64,000 nucleotides of DNA from contig PJRA01000114.1 of NCBI GenBank assembly GCA_016987375.1, forward strand, positions 71,066 through 135,065, written 5' to 3'. Shown here in pieces: positions 22,916 to 34,891 of the stretch; positions within the stretch are counted from its first letter, which is position 1; every line of letters starts with the position of its first letter. The notes under the pieces were generated by a model that was not told where the DNA came from, made no database searches, and saw only the letters and a program-made list of their open reading frames with translations. Position numbers and translations under genes: made by a program. Origin of the DNA: Brachionus koreanus. Its lineage: Eukaryota > Rotifera > Eurotatoria > Ploima > Brachionidae.

Positions 22916-22963
22916 TCTAAAAGATCTAAATGAGCTATCTCATATTTTATTCATATCGTTAAT

Positions 22964-23412
22964 ACATAAGAAACTAAAGAAAAAAAATTTAAATGAAATA
23001 ATGGGAATTTTTCACTTTTTTTCTCTAATTTTTGAATACAGAAATTTTTTTATATTTGAGATGTTACCAACAAGAAAAATAACCGATACAAATACTTTTA
23101 AAAAAGATTAGATAAATTGCTCAATTTAAACTGACAGTTATCTTCTATATTATCTTTATTTATACAAATCAAAAGGAAATACAATTTATAAAATCGTCAA
23201 ACAACAGCACCACAGGCTGTCATAGCCGGGCGTTTACTGACACTACTGCTTGGGATACAACAATCCCTACAGCTCATATACTACTACTACTACTACTACT
23301 ACTAATACATAAGAAACTAAAAAAAAAATTTAAAAGAAATAATTGGAATTTTTCACCTTTTTTCTCTAATTTTTGAAAACAGAAATATTTTTATATTTGA
23401 GATGTCACCAAA
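22964..23412 (+). repeat. Direct repeats of about 105 bp flanking an inserted block with a (CTA)n tail
   Basis: Copies at about 22964-23072 and 23305-23412 are close relatives; both start ATACATAAGAAACTAAA and end near TTTGAGATGT-ACCAA. Between them lies a block of about 230 bp that is richer in GC (CACAGGCTGTCATAGCCGGG near 23211) and ends in a (CTA)n run at about 23279-23304. The block resembles the 3' end of a 5'-truncated LINE, and the flanks may be a long target-site duplication or an older tandem repeat. Confidence 0.55.
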
Positions 23413-23937
23413 AATTCAAAAGCTTTGCTTTGGCTCAAAGCTCAAATTTTTATCAATAAGAGTTGAAGGATTAGTTTTTAGGGCCATATTAAAAACAAAT
23501 ATTGACGGTAAAAAATAAAGATTATTGAAAATTTATATTTACAAAATGAGTCATGTGTCTTTTTAATAATTCTTAAAAGAAAAAGTTAAAGTCAATATTT
23601 TCAAATTCCTAAGATAAATAAAAACATTTATTTTTAATGTTTGAATAATTAATTTTTAGCTTTCTAAGTTGAAAATTTTATTAAAAAATTAACGCTTTCT
23701 TTTTTAGCCTTGACAACAAGTTTATTCAAACTTAAAAAGACATGATTTAAGTAATTGGTGGGAACAAAATTAGCGCATTGATTTGCATGTGTTTTGGCAT
23801 TAAATAAGGACTAGTTTGTGCTTAATCATTTTACGTTTGCTAGAATTTTTTTTTATAAATAGAACAAATTGATTCATGAAAAGAATTTAAAGAAACTTAA
23901 AAATTGAATAGTTAATTATTTGTTTTAATTGCTAAAA

Positions 23938-24066
23938 ATGTGTTTTAGAACAACTTGCCCAAAATGCAACAAGCCAACTTGGGCCGGATGTGGAAATCAT
24001 ATTGAACAAGCCTTGAAAGATGTTCCTCCACAAGACAGATGTAAATGCCCCAAAAGTCGTTTCTAA
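23938..24066 (+). CDS. Conserved 42-residue protein with two CxxC-type motifs (copy 1)
   Basis: This complete small gene encodes 42 residues starting MCFRTTCPKCNKPTWAGCGN. A C-x2-C pair (CPKC), then PTWAGCG, HIEQAL, VP and a terminal RCKC pair form a compact presumptive metal-binding fold. I recall short uncharacterised eukaryotic proteins with the same TCPKCNKPTWAGCG...HIE core, known in plants and fungi as well, so this is a genuine conserved family and not chance. Molecular function is unknown. The gene lies tail to tail with an almost identical copy at 25311-25439 on the other strand, 1.2 kb away. The preceding 16-nt leader (TTTTAATTGCTAAAAA) is the same in both. The frame is intact and intronless. 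Confidence 0.8.
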   Translation: MCFRTTCPKCNKPTWAGCGNHIEQALKDVPPQDRCKCPKSRF

Positions 24067-25310
24067 CTTAGATTTTATCAACTTTCTTTTATAATAACTA
24101 GCATATTTTTAATGTTTAATTTGTTCATTTGTAGAAAAAAATTTTTATTGCATTTTTAAATTTTCAATAGAACTATTTAAAAAATAATTTTTTTTTATTT
24201 CGCTTTTGCTTTAAATTATATTTAAATAAATAATAAGTTTAAACAAAAATGCATCTTTTAAATTATTTGTTTTTAAATAATTTGCTAATTGAAAATTTGA
24301 TAAATTTTATTTTTGACTTAATTTCACAAATTTATTATATTTGTTTTTATAATCTATGACCTATAATTAGATTTAATAAAATAATAAGGAAAAATAAAAT
24401 CAGTAAAATATTTTGGCTTGGCAAGAAAACTATGATCTAGTTAAATGAAAAAACTAGATTAGATAATTTTTAAACGGGATTAGATGATATGATAATTCTC
24501 AACTTGTAGACCGTTGTAGCTTCTGTGACTTAGGAATTAGGTTGTGTCATTCCACAATTTGACACATCTTTTCGAAAATAATTTTCACCTCTTTATTCAT
24601 TTAATTAATTCTTAGCTAGAAAATCTTCTTTTGTGACCTCTAATTCCGCGGTCTTGTTTGGGAAAGTGAGCTGCAATCGACAAGAGGCTTCACTCAGTCT
24701 TAAAACATTAATTCCATTTTTGAATTTGAATAATTGAATCAATTCGGCATTTTGACTATCCTAAGATAGGAAATGCTTAGTTGACTTGAATTTAAGCCTT
24801 AGTTGAGATGCTTTGTTGTAGTTGAAAGCTGTTGTTATGCTAAAAATTAACTAATATTAATAATTTTAAAAATTAATTTTTAATAATTAATCAAGCAAAA
24901 AAAAAACTTGGCTTGTTTATAAAAGTTTTAGTTTTAAGTATTCATATATTTAATATTCAATCCTATCAATTCAATTAAATTTAAGAAGGATAAGTTGGCC
25001 TTTCATGATCAACATTTCGGATGGTAGAAGAATGACATGATAAACATAAACATAGGCCAGTAAAAAAAGCAAATATTTATTTTTATATTAGAAATTTTCA
25101 AAATTTTTTTTCTTTATTTAATTGAAATTTTAGAATAATTAATTTAAACTGAATTCATTTTAAAAAAATTCAAAACTGAGATTTAAATTTTTGTTTAGAA
25201 TAAAATCTTAATCGAGAATTTAATTTTGATAAATTTTAAAAATTTTGATCGAGAACATTTCAGAAAAATTTATTACAAGAAAAAATTAAACAACTAATAA
25301 AAAATTAAAT
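24067..25310. other. Spacer between inverted small genes
   Basis: No gene is recognised. A block near 24405-24475 resembles a block at 26600-26670 in direct orientation (shared AGATTAGATAATTTTTAA), suggesting a dispersed repeat. A less AT-rich segment at 24500-24720 has no readable frame. Confidence 0.4.
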
Positions 25311-25439
25311 CTAAAATCGACTTTTTGGACATTTACATCTGTCTTGTGGAGGAACATCTTTCAAGGCTTGTTCAATATGATTTCCACATCCGGCCCAAGT
25401 TGGCTTGTTGCATTTTGGACAAGTTGTTCTAAAACACAT
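25311..25439 (-). CDS. Conserved 42-residue protein with two CxxC-type motifs (copy 2)
   Basis: This inverted copy of the gene at 23938-24066 encodes the identical 42-residue sequence with a handful of silent differences (for example in the KCPKS and SRF codons). Nucleotide identity includes the start context on the 5' side but fades right after the stop. The duplicated unit is therefore little more than the coding sequence and a short leader. Identical protein with only synonymous changes indicates either recent duplication, gene conversion or strong purifying selection on both copies. It lies just downstream of the d4/DPF gene on the same strand (about 400 nt after that gene's stop). Confidence 0.8.
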   Translation of the reverse strand: MCFRTTCPKCNKPTWAGCGNHIEQALKDVPPQDRCKCPKSRF

Positions 25440-25836
25440 TTTTAGCAATTAAAACCGATGAGAAATATTTCTTTTAAATTAAATGATTTCAGATCTTGAA
25501 TCAAGACATTGGTTGACTGTATTTATAATCGACAAAATTAGGCAAATGTATTATGATAAAGCAAAAATGCATACTCCACTAATATAATGTGCTTTAATCA
25601 AACTAAAAAATCAATACACCAAAATAGTTTCTAATAATTATTTAATTCGCTTGTGCCATTAATTTCTATGAAGAAAAGTAGTTGTCATGGAAAAACATTA
25701 AAGAAAACTATTATTTTAAAAATTTTAAATGTTTATTCCAATTATTTTTCTATTAATTATACAAAATTTCATCATTTTTTAAAAAATAATTAAATAATTT
25801 TTTTTTACAACAATTGACTAACGATTAAAAAAAAAG

Positions 25837-28781
25837 CTATTTTGAACAAAGTTCACATTTCCAGTCACCATCAGGCGCCTCTTGCATCGGCGGCTTCAAG
25901 CAATACATATGAAATCCACGATCGCATTCATCGCAAAACAAAAGTTTGTCATCATTTTCTGAGCTTCCACAATGAGTACACCCTAAAGAAATTTAAAATT
26001 TTCTTTAAATTCTAGCTTCATTTACTTATTTATTTAATTACTTTTGCATTCAATGCATTGCCAATCGTATTTTTTAACTGATTCAAGCATTTTTTTGGGA
26101 AAATTGAGACAGCTGGGATGAAAATTTTTATGACAATCGTGGCAAGAAATTAATTTTTCAGCCTGGTGCATTCTGTTTTCATTTTCAGTTCCATTGCATA
26201 TTCCACATCGAATTGACTTCGATTGGCTTATTGAATTAGCTTGAGATGCACTTGAAGTCGAGTTCATATCTTCATTTGGCGACTCAAACATTGAGTTTGT
26301 AGTGTTTTCGTCTGGTGGTAGTGATTCTGCTTTGATCAATTGATGACTATTGGATGCTTTTTTGCCATGAGCCTTTTGAATGTGAGACACAAGACCAGAT
26401 TTTGTCTTGTATCTTACTCCACAACGATCACAATCAAAATGCTTATCACTGCTAATTCCATTAGTGTCATTTTTCTTACGTTTTTGCTTAAAGAAAATTT
26501 TTTTTAATATTTTATTATCATTTTTAGATTAGCTTTTATAAAATATTAGGCAAAATTCCTAATTTTAAATTTAATTTTTTTCATGAATTAGAAATATTTG
26601 AAATCATATTTTGTCACGCCAAGAAAATTGTGTTCTATCTGAATGAAAAAGTTAGATTAGATAATTTTTAAGATATCTTAAGATATAGTGTGTTTAGAAA
26701 AAAGCTTTATCATTAAAAATCTAACTTTCAACTTTACTTCAAATGAGATATTAATTTTATTAGGTAAAAATTTAAAAGATTAATTTTTAAAATCTTTGAA
26801 AATCCGCCTAATGAAATTAAGTAACAAAAAATTCACCATAAAAAATATGGAGTATTATCTCACTTTTTATTATTTTAACATTATTCATTTTTTCAATATA
26901 AATAATAATAAACTTATGATTTATTAGGACTATAAAGACAAATAATTTTATTAATAAACAATAAAGAGAGATAAAATTTTTTTCTAGAATATTGAATGTT
27001 TAAGTCTGGAATTATTTTTTAAGAATTTATCAAAATTAAATGAAAACATTGAAATTTTAGGGACCATATGCAACAGTCAATTAATGAGACTAAATGGTAA
27101 AGTGTTCATGGGCAGATTTTTTTTGTTTCTAAAAAAAAGAAACAGCTATGCGTTTATACTAATAATGCGAGATTAATGTGGCTTGAAGTTGATTAAAATG
27201 AGGATTGTGCATTTAAAGTTTTTGAACTAACAGAGCTGTTGAATTGAAATGACTGTCCGAAAAAGCTGCATCTGCTAAAACACTAAATTGCTTCCAAGTT
27301 TTTGAGGAAGTATTTGAATATTTCAAAACGAGAGCTTTTAATTATTCAAATGAACGCCATAATTACGCTGGTTTAGGTCTTATACTTTAACTAATAAAAT
27401 TAATATCTCATTTGAAGTAAAGTTGAAAGTTAGATTTTTAATACCCTATTTCTCTATTTTGATTTTAAAGCTTCATAAACCATACCAAATTTTTGGTGCA
27501 TCTTTTAAACCTTAAGTCTGCATTTTAATAAAATTTTTGATTTTATTAATTTTTGAAATTAGAATAATGATTATTTTATTTTAGATTTTTGGAAATAAAT
27601 CTCAAGCCTTCATGCTGCATTTAGTATTTAATTTAAATGCAGATCCAAGGTCTAAAACATCATCGGCGAGATGGTATATTTGTACATTTAGAACATTCTC
27701 AAAATTTTAACTTAAACTAAACAACACTATTCTTAAACAATTAATGTTCTCTTTTTCCAAGAAAAAAAAACTAAAATTTCAATTTAACTTATTTATCTTT
27801 TTGAGTTATTTTTTTCTGAATAAAATTTTCTTTTTAATAATCTTGAATTCTAAGTCTAATTTGATCACAAATGATCGTGTAAAATTTGAAAAAAATGTTT
27901 GTAGAAAGAGAACATTAAGATACATTATTAAAAATATTTATTTTCTTAATTAAGAATCGATTAGATAGAAAATAATGATTAATTTAGATTTACATGTCCC
28001 TGTTTAGTTTTGAAAAGATGAAAATTATTTTTAATCTCATTTTTTTCTTTACAAAAGAGAAAAAATTCAAAATCAAATCTTATCGGCCTAATGGGAAAAT
28101 TCAGCGTAAATATTTTTTGGAATTTTTTTTCTTTACTCGTTTCTTTTTTCGCTTGTCTTCATAGTCATTGTCGTCGGAGTCGTTTTCCGGCTCATCGAAA
28201 TGTTCAAAAGAGTCCTCATGAAAATGAGCTGCTAAATTTGAGTGACCATGATGACTTGAGTCTTCCTCATAATCGTTTGACACAGATGATTGCTTCAAAA
28301 AATTCAAGTGGTGCAATGACGAATTTGAAGAAGAGTGATGTTGAACGAAAGCTCCTGAATCCATTGAATTGCTATTTTCATCTGCATGATTATTTGGCGG
28401 CATGCGATAGATTGCATTCGGAAAAAGAGATGTATCCATCGGATCAATATTTAATCTTCTTTTTTTCAGCCATCTCCTATTTGGATAGAAATAAACATAA
28501 TGATTTTTGTTGCTGATTTCACACTCTTCCATTTCGTTCAAGTCTCTTCGCTGGTATTCCATTAGCCAAAACATACTGTTACCTTGGGCAACACGTGTCT
28601 GGCTGTCAATAAAAGGCACACGCAGCTTTCTGTCCCAAATTAAACGTTTGTTAAATGATCGAGTGGCCTGGATCGCTTCTTGGTACATCTTATCTCCTCC
28701 TTTAAGTTTGCTGATTGATGACGATGACATTTGCTTGTTTGATGATTCATTAATGCCAAATTCGGGTCTTGGTTTAGGCAT
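25837..28781 (-). CDS. DPF2: d4/DPF-family double PHD finger protein (BAF45/requiem-like)
   Basis: Three exons join in phase: 28781-28137, 26486-26042 and 25982-25837, giving 411 residues, close to the usual 390 or so. The N-terminal 2/3 domain reads [31 protein letters not shown] and NRRWLKKRR. An acidic stretch ([12 protein letters not shown]) and basic KKKR lead into a Krüppel-type C2H2 finger, [20 protein letters not shown] (from about residue 232). Ser/Asn-rich sequence precedes PHD1 (RCGICNG ... WQCIECK), which runs straight into PHD2 ([20 protein letters not shown] ... WKCELCSK). Family members are SWI/SNF (BAF/PBAF) accessory subunits whose tandem PHD fingers read acylated histone H3. 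Intron 1 is unusually long here (1.65 kb) and contains a terminal-inverted-repeat element. Orthology to a single vertebrate DPF gene is not claimed. Confidence 0.9.
26712..27442. mobile_element. 731-bp element with perfect 52-bp terminal inverted repeats
   Basis: The arms 26712-26763 and 27391-27442 are exact reverse complements over 52 bp, beginning ATTAAAAATCTAACTTTCAA. The interior of about 630 bp has no transposase frame. No target-site duplication is obvious. It sits in the first intron of the d4/DPF gene and explains why that intron is thirty times longer than most here. It is probably a non-autonomous DNA transposon. Confidence 0.75.
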
Positions 28782-29824
28782 TATTGTTAAAAAAAAGAGT
28801 CTAAAATTTTGACTCTAAAAATTTCAAATTCAAAAATTTAAAAGGAAAGAATTTTTTTGTATAACAACAGATTTTATTTTTTAGTATGAAATTAAGACTC
28901 TAAAAACAAGAAGTTTTCTTTTAACTTTTATTAACATAAATTATGGACTTTGATTTTGATTGATGGCTAAAAAAGAGAGAATAAAACCAAATATCGTGTT
29001 TATAAATGGACAATTAGGAATTATGTTAATACTAAAATAATATCCATAATTTTTTCAGATTATAATATACATGTAATATTAATGCTTGTAAATATGGATG
29101 ATAAAATAAACGTTCTCGATATTTGAAATTCTATTATGTGAAAATTTGAAAAAAAAAGATTAATGAAATTTTTGCTCAGATTTGCTTTTAAAAGTGAGAA
29201 TACAATGCTAATAGTAATAAAAAAAATTCTTAAATATCTTTATCCATTTAAAATTATAATTATGTGTAAAATTTAGCTTCAAAATAAAGATAAATAGAAA
29301 ATAAACTTTTCCTTACTTAATTTACTTAATTCAATAAAATTAATCACCTTTCACAATAAAATTTAACAGTCTTTTCTTTTTTAGAACATATTAAAATTCA
29401 TCAATAATTGGATACTGTGATGACCTTGAACTGCTAGCTCTATTGAAAATTACATAAACCAAATTGCTGGTAAATGCAATTAATGGGCAAAAAAATACTT
29501 TAAAAAAATAATTTTACATTTTAATGCTATGATATTTTAATATTTTTAGAATTATATAAACTTGAAAATAATAAATAAAAATTTTCCAAAATATTTCATA
29601 ATCAATAAAAAATGAAAATTTAATTAGATTTTAAATAATTTAGATTTGAAAATTGATCCCACAGTAAGATCAATTAGATAACAATATATCCAAAAATAGC
29701 ATATTGATAATATTAATTTTTTTCAAAAAAATTTGCGTTTTTTTATAATTTTTTTAATTTATCAATAAAAAAAATAAATAGTTAGCTAATATTCATTATA
29801 AAAATCATTTTTCTCTTTAGTATT
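28782..29824. other. Intergenic, upstream of the d4/DPF gene
   Basis: AT-rich with no recognised gene. It must contain the promoter of the minus-strand d4/DPF gene, but no motif can be singled out. Confidence 0.4.
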
Positions 29825-30190
29825 CACACATCTATCAGCGAGTATTTCAATTCCTCTCTTGTAATATTCACGCCTTTTGAGTCAAAAAAAATACAACAAC
29901 CTTCTTCAACATGGTCTTGTTTAGTAAAATACCGCCCTCTATGAAAATTAACAAAAAATATCATAACCAGAGGGAAAAAGATCTGAGTTACATGCTGGAT
30001 GAGGAAGAAGTTCGATGCCTTTCAGTTCTTTGTTTTTACCATTGTTCTTCTAGCCATATGAGGTCTAACGTTATCTTGAAGAAACAATCCTAGCTTTCGG
30101 TTGACCAAAGAAGGATATTTTTCTTGAAGTACGCAGAGAATTCTGATCGAGAATGGCTGGTACTTTTTACAATAATGACATAACTGTTCT
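29825..30190 (-). pseudogene. Mariner-family transposase remnant, C-terminal half
   Basis: Read on the minus strand in pieces, the stretch shows KLGLFLQDNVRPHMARRT (the mariner D-N-A-R-P-H block with the second catalytic Asp). Then come a leucine-proline-histidine block (IELLPHPA, reached by a frame change), a degenerate S-D-L-x-P-S-x-Y segment, HRGRYFTKQDHVEE and FFDSKG. That order is the C-terminal half of mariner/Tc1 transposases. Frameshifts and stops make it inactive. A longer relative lies at 62234-62990. Confidence 0.75.
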
Positions 30191-30820
30191 AAAATTTTCA
30201 TTTAAATTTTTTATTCTAAAAAACCAACTTTTTAAAAAAAGTAGTGATTCAACATAATAATAATAATGCTAAAAAAGCGCTCCTAATGTTTATTAGGTAA
30301 CAAGTCCACAAAAAATTGGATATATAAACAAGACATATTATCAGTCCATAATAAGATACTTTTTGGTAAATTTTTTTCTTTTTCAGAATTTTTTAGGAAA
30401 TTTTAGATTCTTTTAAAGTTTTCTATGTTAGATTCATCTAAGAATTATTAATCATAAATTACTAAAAATTCATTTATGATAGAAAAAAGGAAGTGATTTT
30501 TTTTTAATTTTATACTAGATAATACTTGAAGCAAGCGTCATCTTGGCACAATAAGACTATGCTTGGCAAACAGTTCTAAATTGTTACTGGTCTACAATGG
30601 CTAAACAAAACTTGAAAAAAGTATTCAGATTTGAATGGAAGACCTAGTTTGGATCCTTTTATGACAGTTTGACACTTTCTTTATTCTCATATATCTTAAT
30701 AAATTAATCAAAACTTTCTAAGTCTGTTAATATAAATACATGCTACTAAATAAAAAAATGATATTAATAATATTAAATTAATTTTTATTATCTGTTTTTT
30801 AGTTTTCAAAATTATTTTAC

Positions 30821-31060
30821 AAAAAAACAGTGGGTTGAATTTGCAATAAATTTTCTTGCATTGTATCCATCACTTCTTGGTTAGCGTATTCATTCAAGAG
30901 TTCTTTTGATTCATTTTCTTACACAATAAGCTGCTGTTCAATAATTGTCTCTTCAATCTCGTCCTTTTTGCTGGTCGATCTTTTTTTCCTATTTTCTCCA
31001 AATGGAACATCTTGTGCATTTTTGTGCCATTCTAAGCCATGCCACGACATGCTATGACAA
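30821..31060 (-). pseudogene. Unassigned protein-like fragment with an in-frame stop
   Basis: On the minus strand about 75 codons with balanced composition can be read (WHGLEWHKNAQDVPFGE, then KKRSTSKKDEIEE, and NEYANQEVMDTMQENLLQI). One stop interrupts them. The composition is less AT-driven than the surroundings, so it is likely the decayed C-terminus of a gene or transposon protein. No family is recognised. Confidence 0.3.
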
Positions 31061-31677
31061 CAGCGTGCAACAATTAGTATAGAGTTTTTACACATTTTTT
31101 ATCATAAAATAATTATTGATAATTATTAATTCTTTTGTTAAAAAAAAATTAATATCTCAAGAATTAATTTTATCACACTTTGATTTTTTATTATTACCAA
31201 AAGTGTGAGAATTAATATCGACTTTATTTTTTGTAAAAATATATGTGCTTGAAAAACCAACTTGATTTTGGACTTTCCTTTTTTTTTTTCGTAAAAATTG
31301 GAAATTTTAGCCTTTAGTGTTTAAGAAATTTAATCTTGAAAGTTCATGTAATTTAAAAACAGGATACTTAAGGCCTACGAGTATGATTCTTCTGATTAGT
31401 CAAGAACATGCAAAAAAAAATATCTTTATAAAGAGCTTATAAAATCGAGATAAAATTTCACACCAATTACTAACATTTCATCATTCAATCGTTAAACGAC
31501 CATAGCTTTACCATAGTTTTTTGTTTTGGTATTTTTGAACAACCATTTTTGATCAACTTTTGACTACTAGGAAGTGGAAAAATTATAATACTGCACTATT
31601 TAATTTGATTTAAAATTTAAATTAAATTATCTTTTTATAAATGAAGAGAATTAGAAATATATATTTATTTTTTTTCA

Positions 31678-33497
31678 ATGAATTTCAAATTAATTGTTTT
31701 AATTTTGATTATTTTACTGATTGATGAATCAGAGCAGATTAACTTAAAGGGATTAAAATTAAACTCAAAAAAGGTAATTAGAAATAGAGAATATTTGTCA
31801 AAATAAATAAAAAATATATTTTAGAAGTTAACTTCGTATAGTTCAGATCAGTCATGTAGATTAGTTACTAATAGCTCTCAAAACAAAAATATTATTAATT
31901 CACCTTTACAAAATGAAAATTACTATCCTATTCACCTTTCTCTGGAGGCTCATATTTTAGACTTTGCTCTAAAAGGTAAAATCTCATTTAACACTTTCTC
32001 AGTAAAAAGAAAATTTTAAGAAAACCGTTTACTTTGGATATTTTATGTGTTGTCTAGCAAGTCAAGTAAAAAGAGACTTGAGCTTATCGATGAATTTGAC
32101 AATTTGGCAAAACAAAATTTAGAGCTAGTAAAAAAAATGCTTTTTTTTTAATTTTAAAATCAAAGATTTTTTAGAATTTCGCTAGCAGAATTGAAAAGTA
32201 CTTGGGCACGAATCCCATGATTTTCATGATTCTCTTTGCATTATCACAGCCCTTGTTTAAACTTGATATCCTTTTAATTGATAATTTTTTAGAGGTAAAT
32301 GAAAAATTTAAATAAAATTTTTTTTGCTAATTTATTTTTAGAATAAAAAAAATATAGAAAGCATCATTGAAGTATTGATAGAGTCAGACAATGAACATTT
32401 TCGCAAAATAGTTGATTTTTTTGATAGTAAATGTTGAAAAAGTTGCATTTTTTCAAAAATAAATCTAAAAATGTTTAAGATCATAAAGAGGTTTTTTTGA
32501 GCTCTAGACAAGATATCAAAAAGGATATATTGAAAAAAATATTGCTCGATAGAATTGATGACGAAGAAACCGCAGATTTAATATCAAAATTTTTTGATAA
32601 AAAAAGCCCTGCACAGGAACCAAAAAATATTGATTGCGTATTTCGCGTAAATTTCATCATAAGTCATCTGAGAAAAAATTAAGTCTCATTAAAAATATAG
32701 AAAATTTTTGGTCTGTTAGATAAAAATTGTCAAGCACTCATTTTAAATTGCTCATCAAAAGTCGAAATAAATTCTTACAAAGATTTAAATTTGTTTTTAG
32801 CTAACTTGAAAATTGATAACTATGATTCAATTGGAAAAAGCTTAATAAAAAAATTCAATCATGAGACAAAATGCAATCCATTTTTAAAATGTTTCAATAC
32901 TTTTAATTTAAATTATTGCCAATCTTTAAAAACTATAAGTAAAAGTGAAAAATTTTAAATTTATTTTTTCTTTATTTAAATTTTAGTGTCTATTGGAGAA
33001 AACAAGACTGAGTACTATGCCACGCGAGTTGATAGCCTTTTGCACAAAGTTTTTGATGACATAACTAATTTTTTTTTTTTAATAAATTTTTTTTTTTAGA
33101 AAAAATTCGATTTTGACTTGACAAGAATAATTGTGTCAGTTAATAATGGCAAAATTTCTAAGGATTTAGTTAAAACCTACAATTTTCTTTTCAAAAATGA
33201 TTTAATTAAATATATGCAAGCTTTGTTTACCAAGAAAAGCTCGGTAAAAGCTTCTTATATATTTATTTAGAATAAATATTTTTCATGAAGATATCTGAAA
33301 AAGCTTGGTGGAAATTTTGGCAAAGTAAAGAGGGATCAAATGATTTGGAGATCTATGGCCGAGGTCTAATTTCGTTGCTAGATTTGAACGAATGGTGCAC
33401 TTTCCAGTGCGATGTAACTCTCAATCAGCTGTCAAGTACTCGAGCTAAAAAAAAACAACCTGAAATATCGGTTTTACTTTATTTTTTACTAATTTAA
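31678..33497 (+). CDS. Secreted, highly divergent annexin-like protein
   Basis: Ten exons join in frame: 31678-31773, 31825-31975, 32021-32127, 32175-32294, 32342-32426, 32480-32646, 32701-32938, 32987-33048, 33100-33243 and 33291-33497, giving 458 residues. Residues 1-17 form a signal peptide. The rest follows a four-fold helical repeat like annexins: LLWIFYVLSSKSSKKRLELI with YLGTNPMIFMILFALSQP (repeat 1), NIESIIEVLIESDNEHFRKI (repeat 2), a Cys-containing third, and YYATRVDSLLHK with FDLTRIIVSVNNGK (repeat 4). Annexins bind membranes through Ca-coordinating G-x-G-T loops; these loops are not recognisable here, and annexins normally lack signal peptides. The family call is by pattern only. 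The 3' end meets the deoxyhypusine synthase gene with two bases between the stop codons. Confidence 0.7.
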
Positions 33498-33499
33498 AA

Positions 33500-34740
33500 C
33501 TAAATTTTATGAGGAAAATTTTTAGCAAAAGTTTCACCAACTAACAAGGGAAACACTAAACTGGCTTCTGCGAAAACCTTAACAAATAAAAATAATTAAA
33601 ATTTTAATTTATTTAAATAAAAAAACAATCTACTTTAACTGGTTTGGCATCTCTGCGTATTTTACCCCAAGAAATTGCCTCATCAGGACTTGCACCTGCG
33701 TCACTGCCATCATATTCACTAGCTGTGTTAATAAAAACAGAAAAATCTGCGCCATTTCTCATTAAATTTGCATTTAAAACATGATGTTTAATGAGACCTC
33801 CACCGAGTATTATCATTCCAGTATTGCATGCATGAACTGCCAAATTGTTCAATAGACGTAAATCTTCAAGTATATCAACGACAAGGCCTGGCTTACGATA
33901 TGAATGAAAGTACATCATGTCTCCCAGTGAACCATCAGTTAGTGCTGGACTAAATACTGGAATGTCATTTTTATAAGCCCAGTAATAAACCGAGTCCGGA
34001 TTGTTTATCTCTTTACCAAGGCGATTAATTATTTTTGAGGGAGTCCAATTGATTTTATTTTTTTCTTGTTCGTCAATCATCTGATCAAATATTGGCATAA
34101 TCCAATCTTCAAATTTGCAGTAATTATCATTTGGAATCAATAAATTTCCTATTCGATTTATTCCTTCAGTTCTCAACTGTGATCCAGACAAATGAAAGTC
34201 CCCATTCAATGTTGGTGCAAGACATTTGATAAAGTCTTCTTCAATGCCTCCAGCAGTACATACCAGACAATCAACCTTTACAAAAAATAAAGAAAAACAA
34301 AATATTTATTTATTAAAAAATATTTAATAATTTTACTACCATTTTATGCTGAACCAAAAATCTAATGTACTCTCTCATGCCGCAAGAAATCATATTTGAA
34401 GTGTATCCTAGAAAAATAGTACAATTTGATTTGGTAATCATAGAATCTTTTTTTTCCTCCGGCATTTCCGACAATTTACATTTGATCTTTTTAATTTTTT
34501 AATTCAAAAGAATTTTTGTTTATTTAAGTTTACCATTCTGTTAACTTCATTAATTGCTTTTCCAAGATTTGTTGCCTGAAATCCAGTATTGATAAAAGTA
34601 CCTAGAATTTTGTCATAATTAACTCCTTCATTTAGATCATAGCCTTTAACTTCTGAATTAAATTTTTTGCTTGATTCTTGATCTGTGGGCTGCATTACAT
34701 TATTGATGGCAACCTCAACCAGTTTTTTATCGCTTTCCAT
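33500..34740 (-). CDS. DHPS: Deoxyhypusine synthase
   Basis: Four exons join in phase: 34740-34534, 34486-34340, 34275-33634 and 33577-33500, giving 357 residues (human enzyme 369). The enzyme uses NAD and spermidine to convert one lysine of eIF5A to deoxyhypusine in the cytosol. Diagnostic blocks include [77 protein letters not shown] and [28 protein letters not shown] holds the lysine that forms the enzyme intermediate (K323 here). Reading on past 33634 gives an early stop; the true C-terminus ([18 protein letters not shown]) is a separate 26-codon exon. That exon lies antisense to the extreme 3' end of the annexin-like gene region. All family core residues visible to me are kept, so the gene should be functional. 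Confidence 0.95.
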
Positions 34741-34891
34741 TTAATATTTTAAATAAAAATAAAAAAATTATTTATTTTAAATTTACCATTATAAATTTAA
34801 AAACATGTGAAATTTCAGACAAAATTTTGGTCGAGTTATTTTTTTACTTTTGTTGAATATTTAATATAATTTTTCATTTCAAAGTTTTGAA

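Noticed and set aside
23279..23304. CRISPR-like or satellite array at the (CTA)n run
   Set aside because: It is a simple trinucleotide microsatellite at the end of a repeat block, without spacers.
28091..28516. Plus-strand open frame opposite the first DPF exon
   Set aside because: It is the antisense shadow of a conserved exon.
33526..33582. An eleventh exon of the annexin-like gene (18 residues) that joins perfectly in phase
   Set aside because: The same bases on the minus strand are the highly conserved last exon of deoxyhypusine synthase; the plus-strand splice signals there look fortuitous, and the frame already ends at 33495-33497.
33613..33634. Early stop of deoxyhypusine synthase after KPVK, suggesting truncation
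   Set aside because: A GTAGAT donor sits exactly after KPVK and the missing conserved C-terminus is found in frame 56 nt further on.
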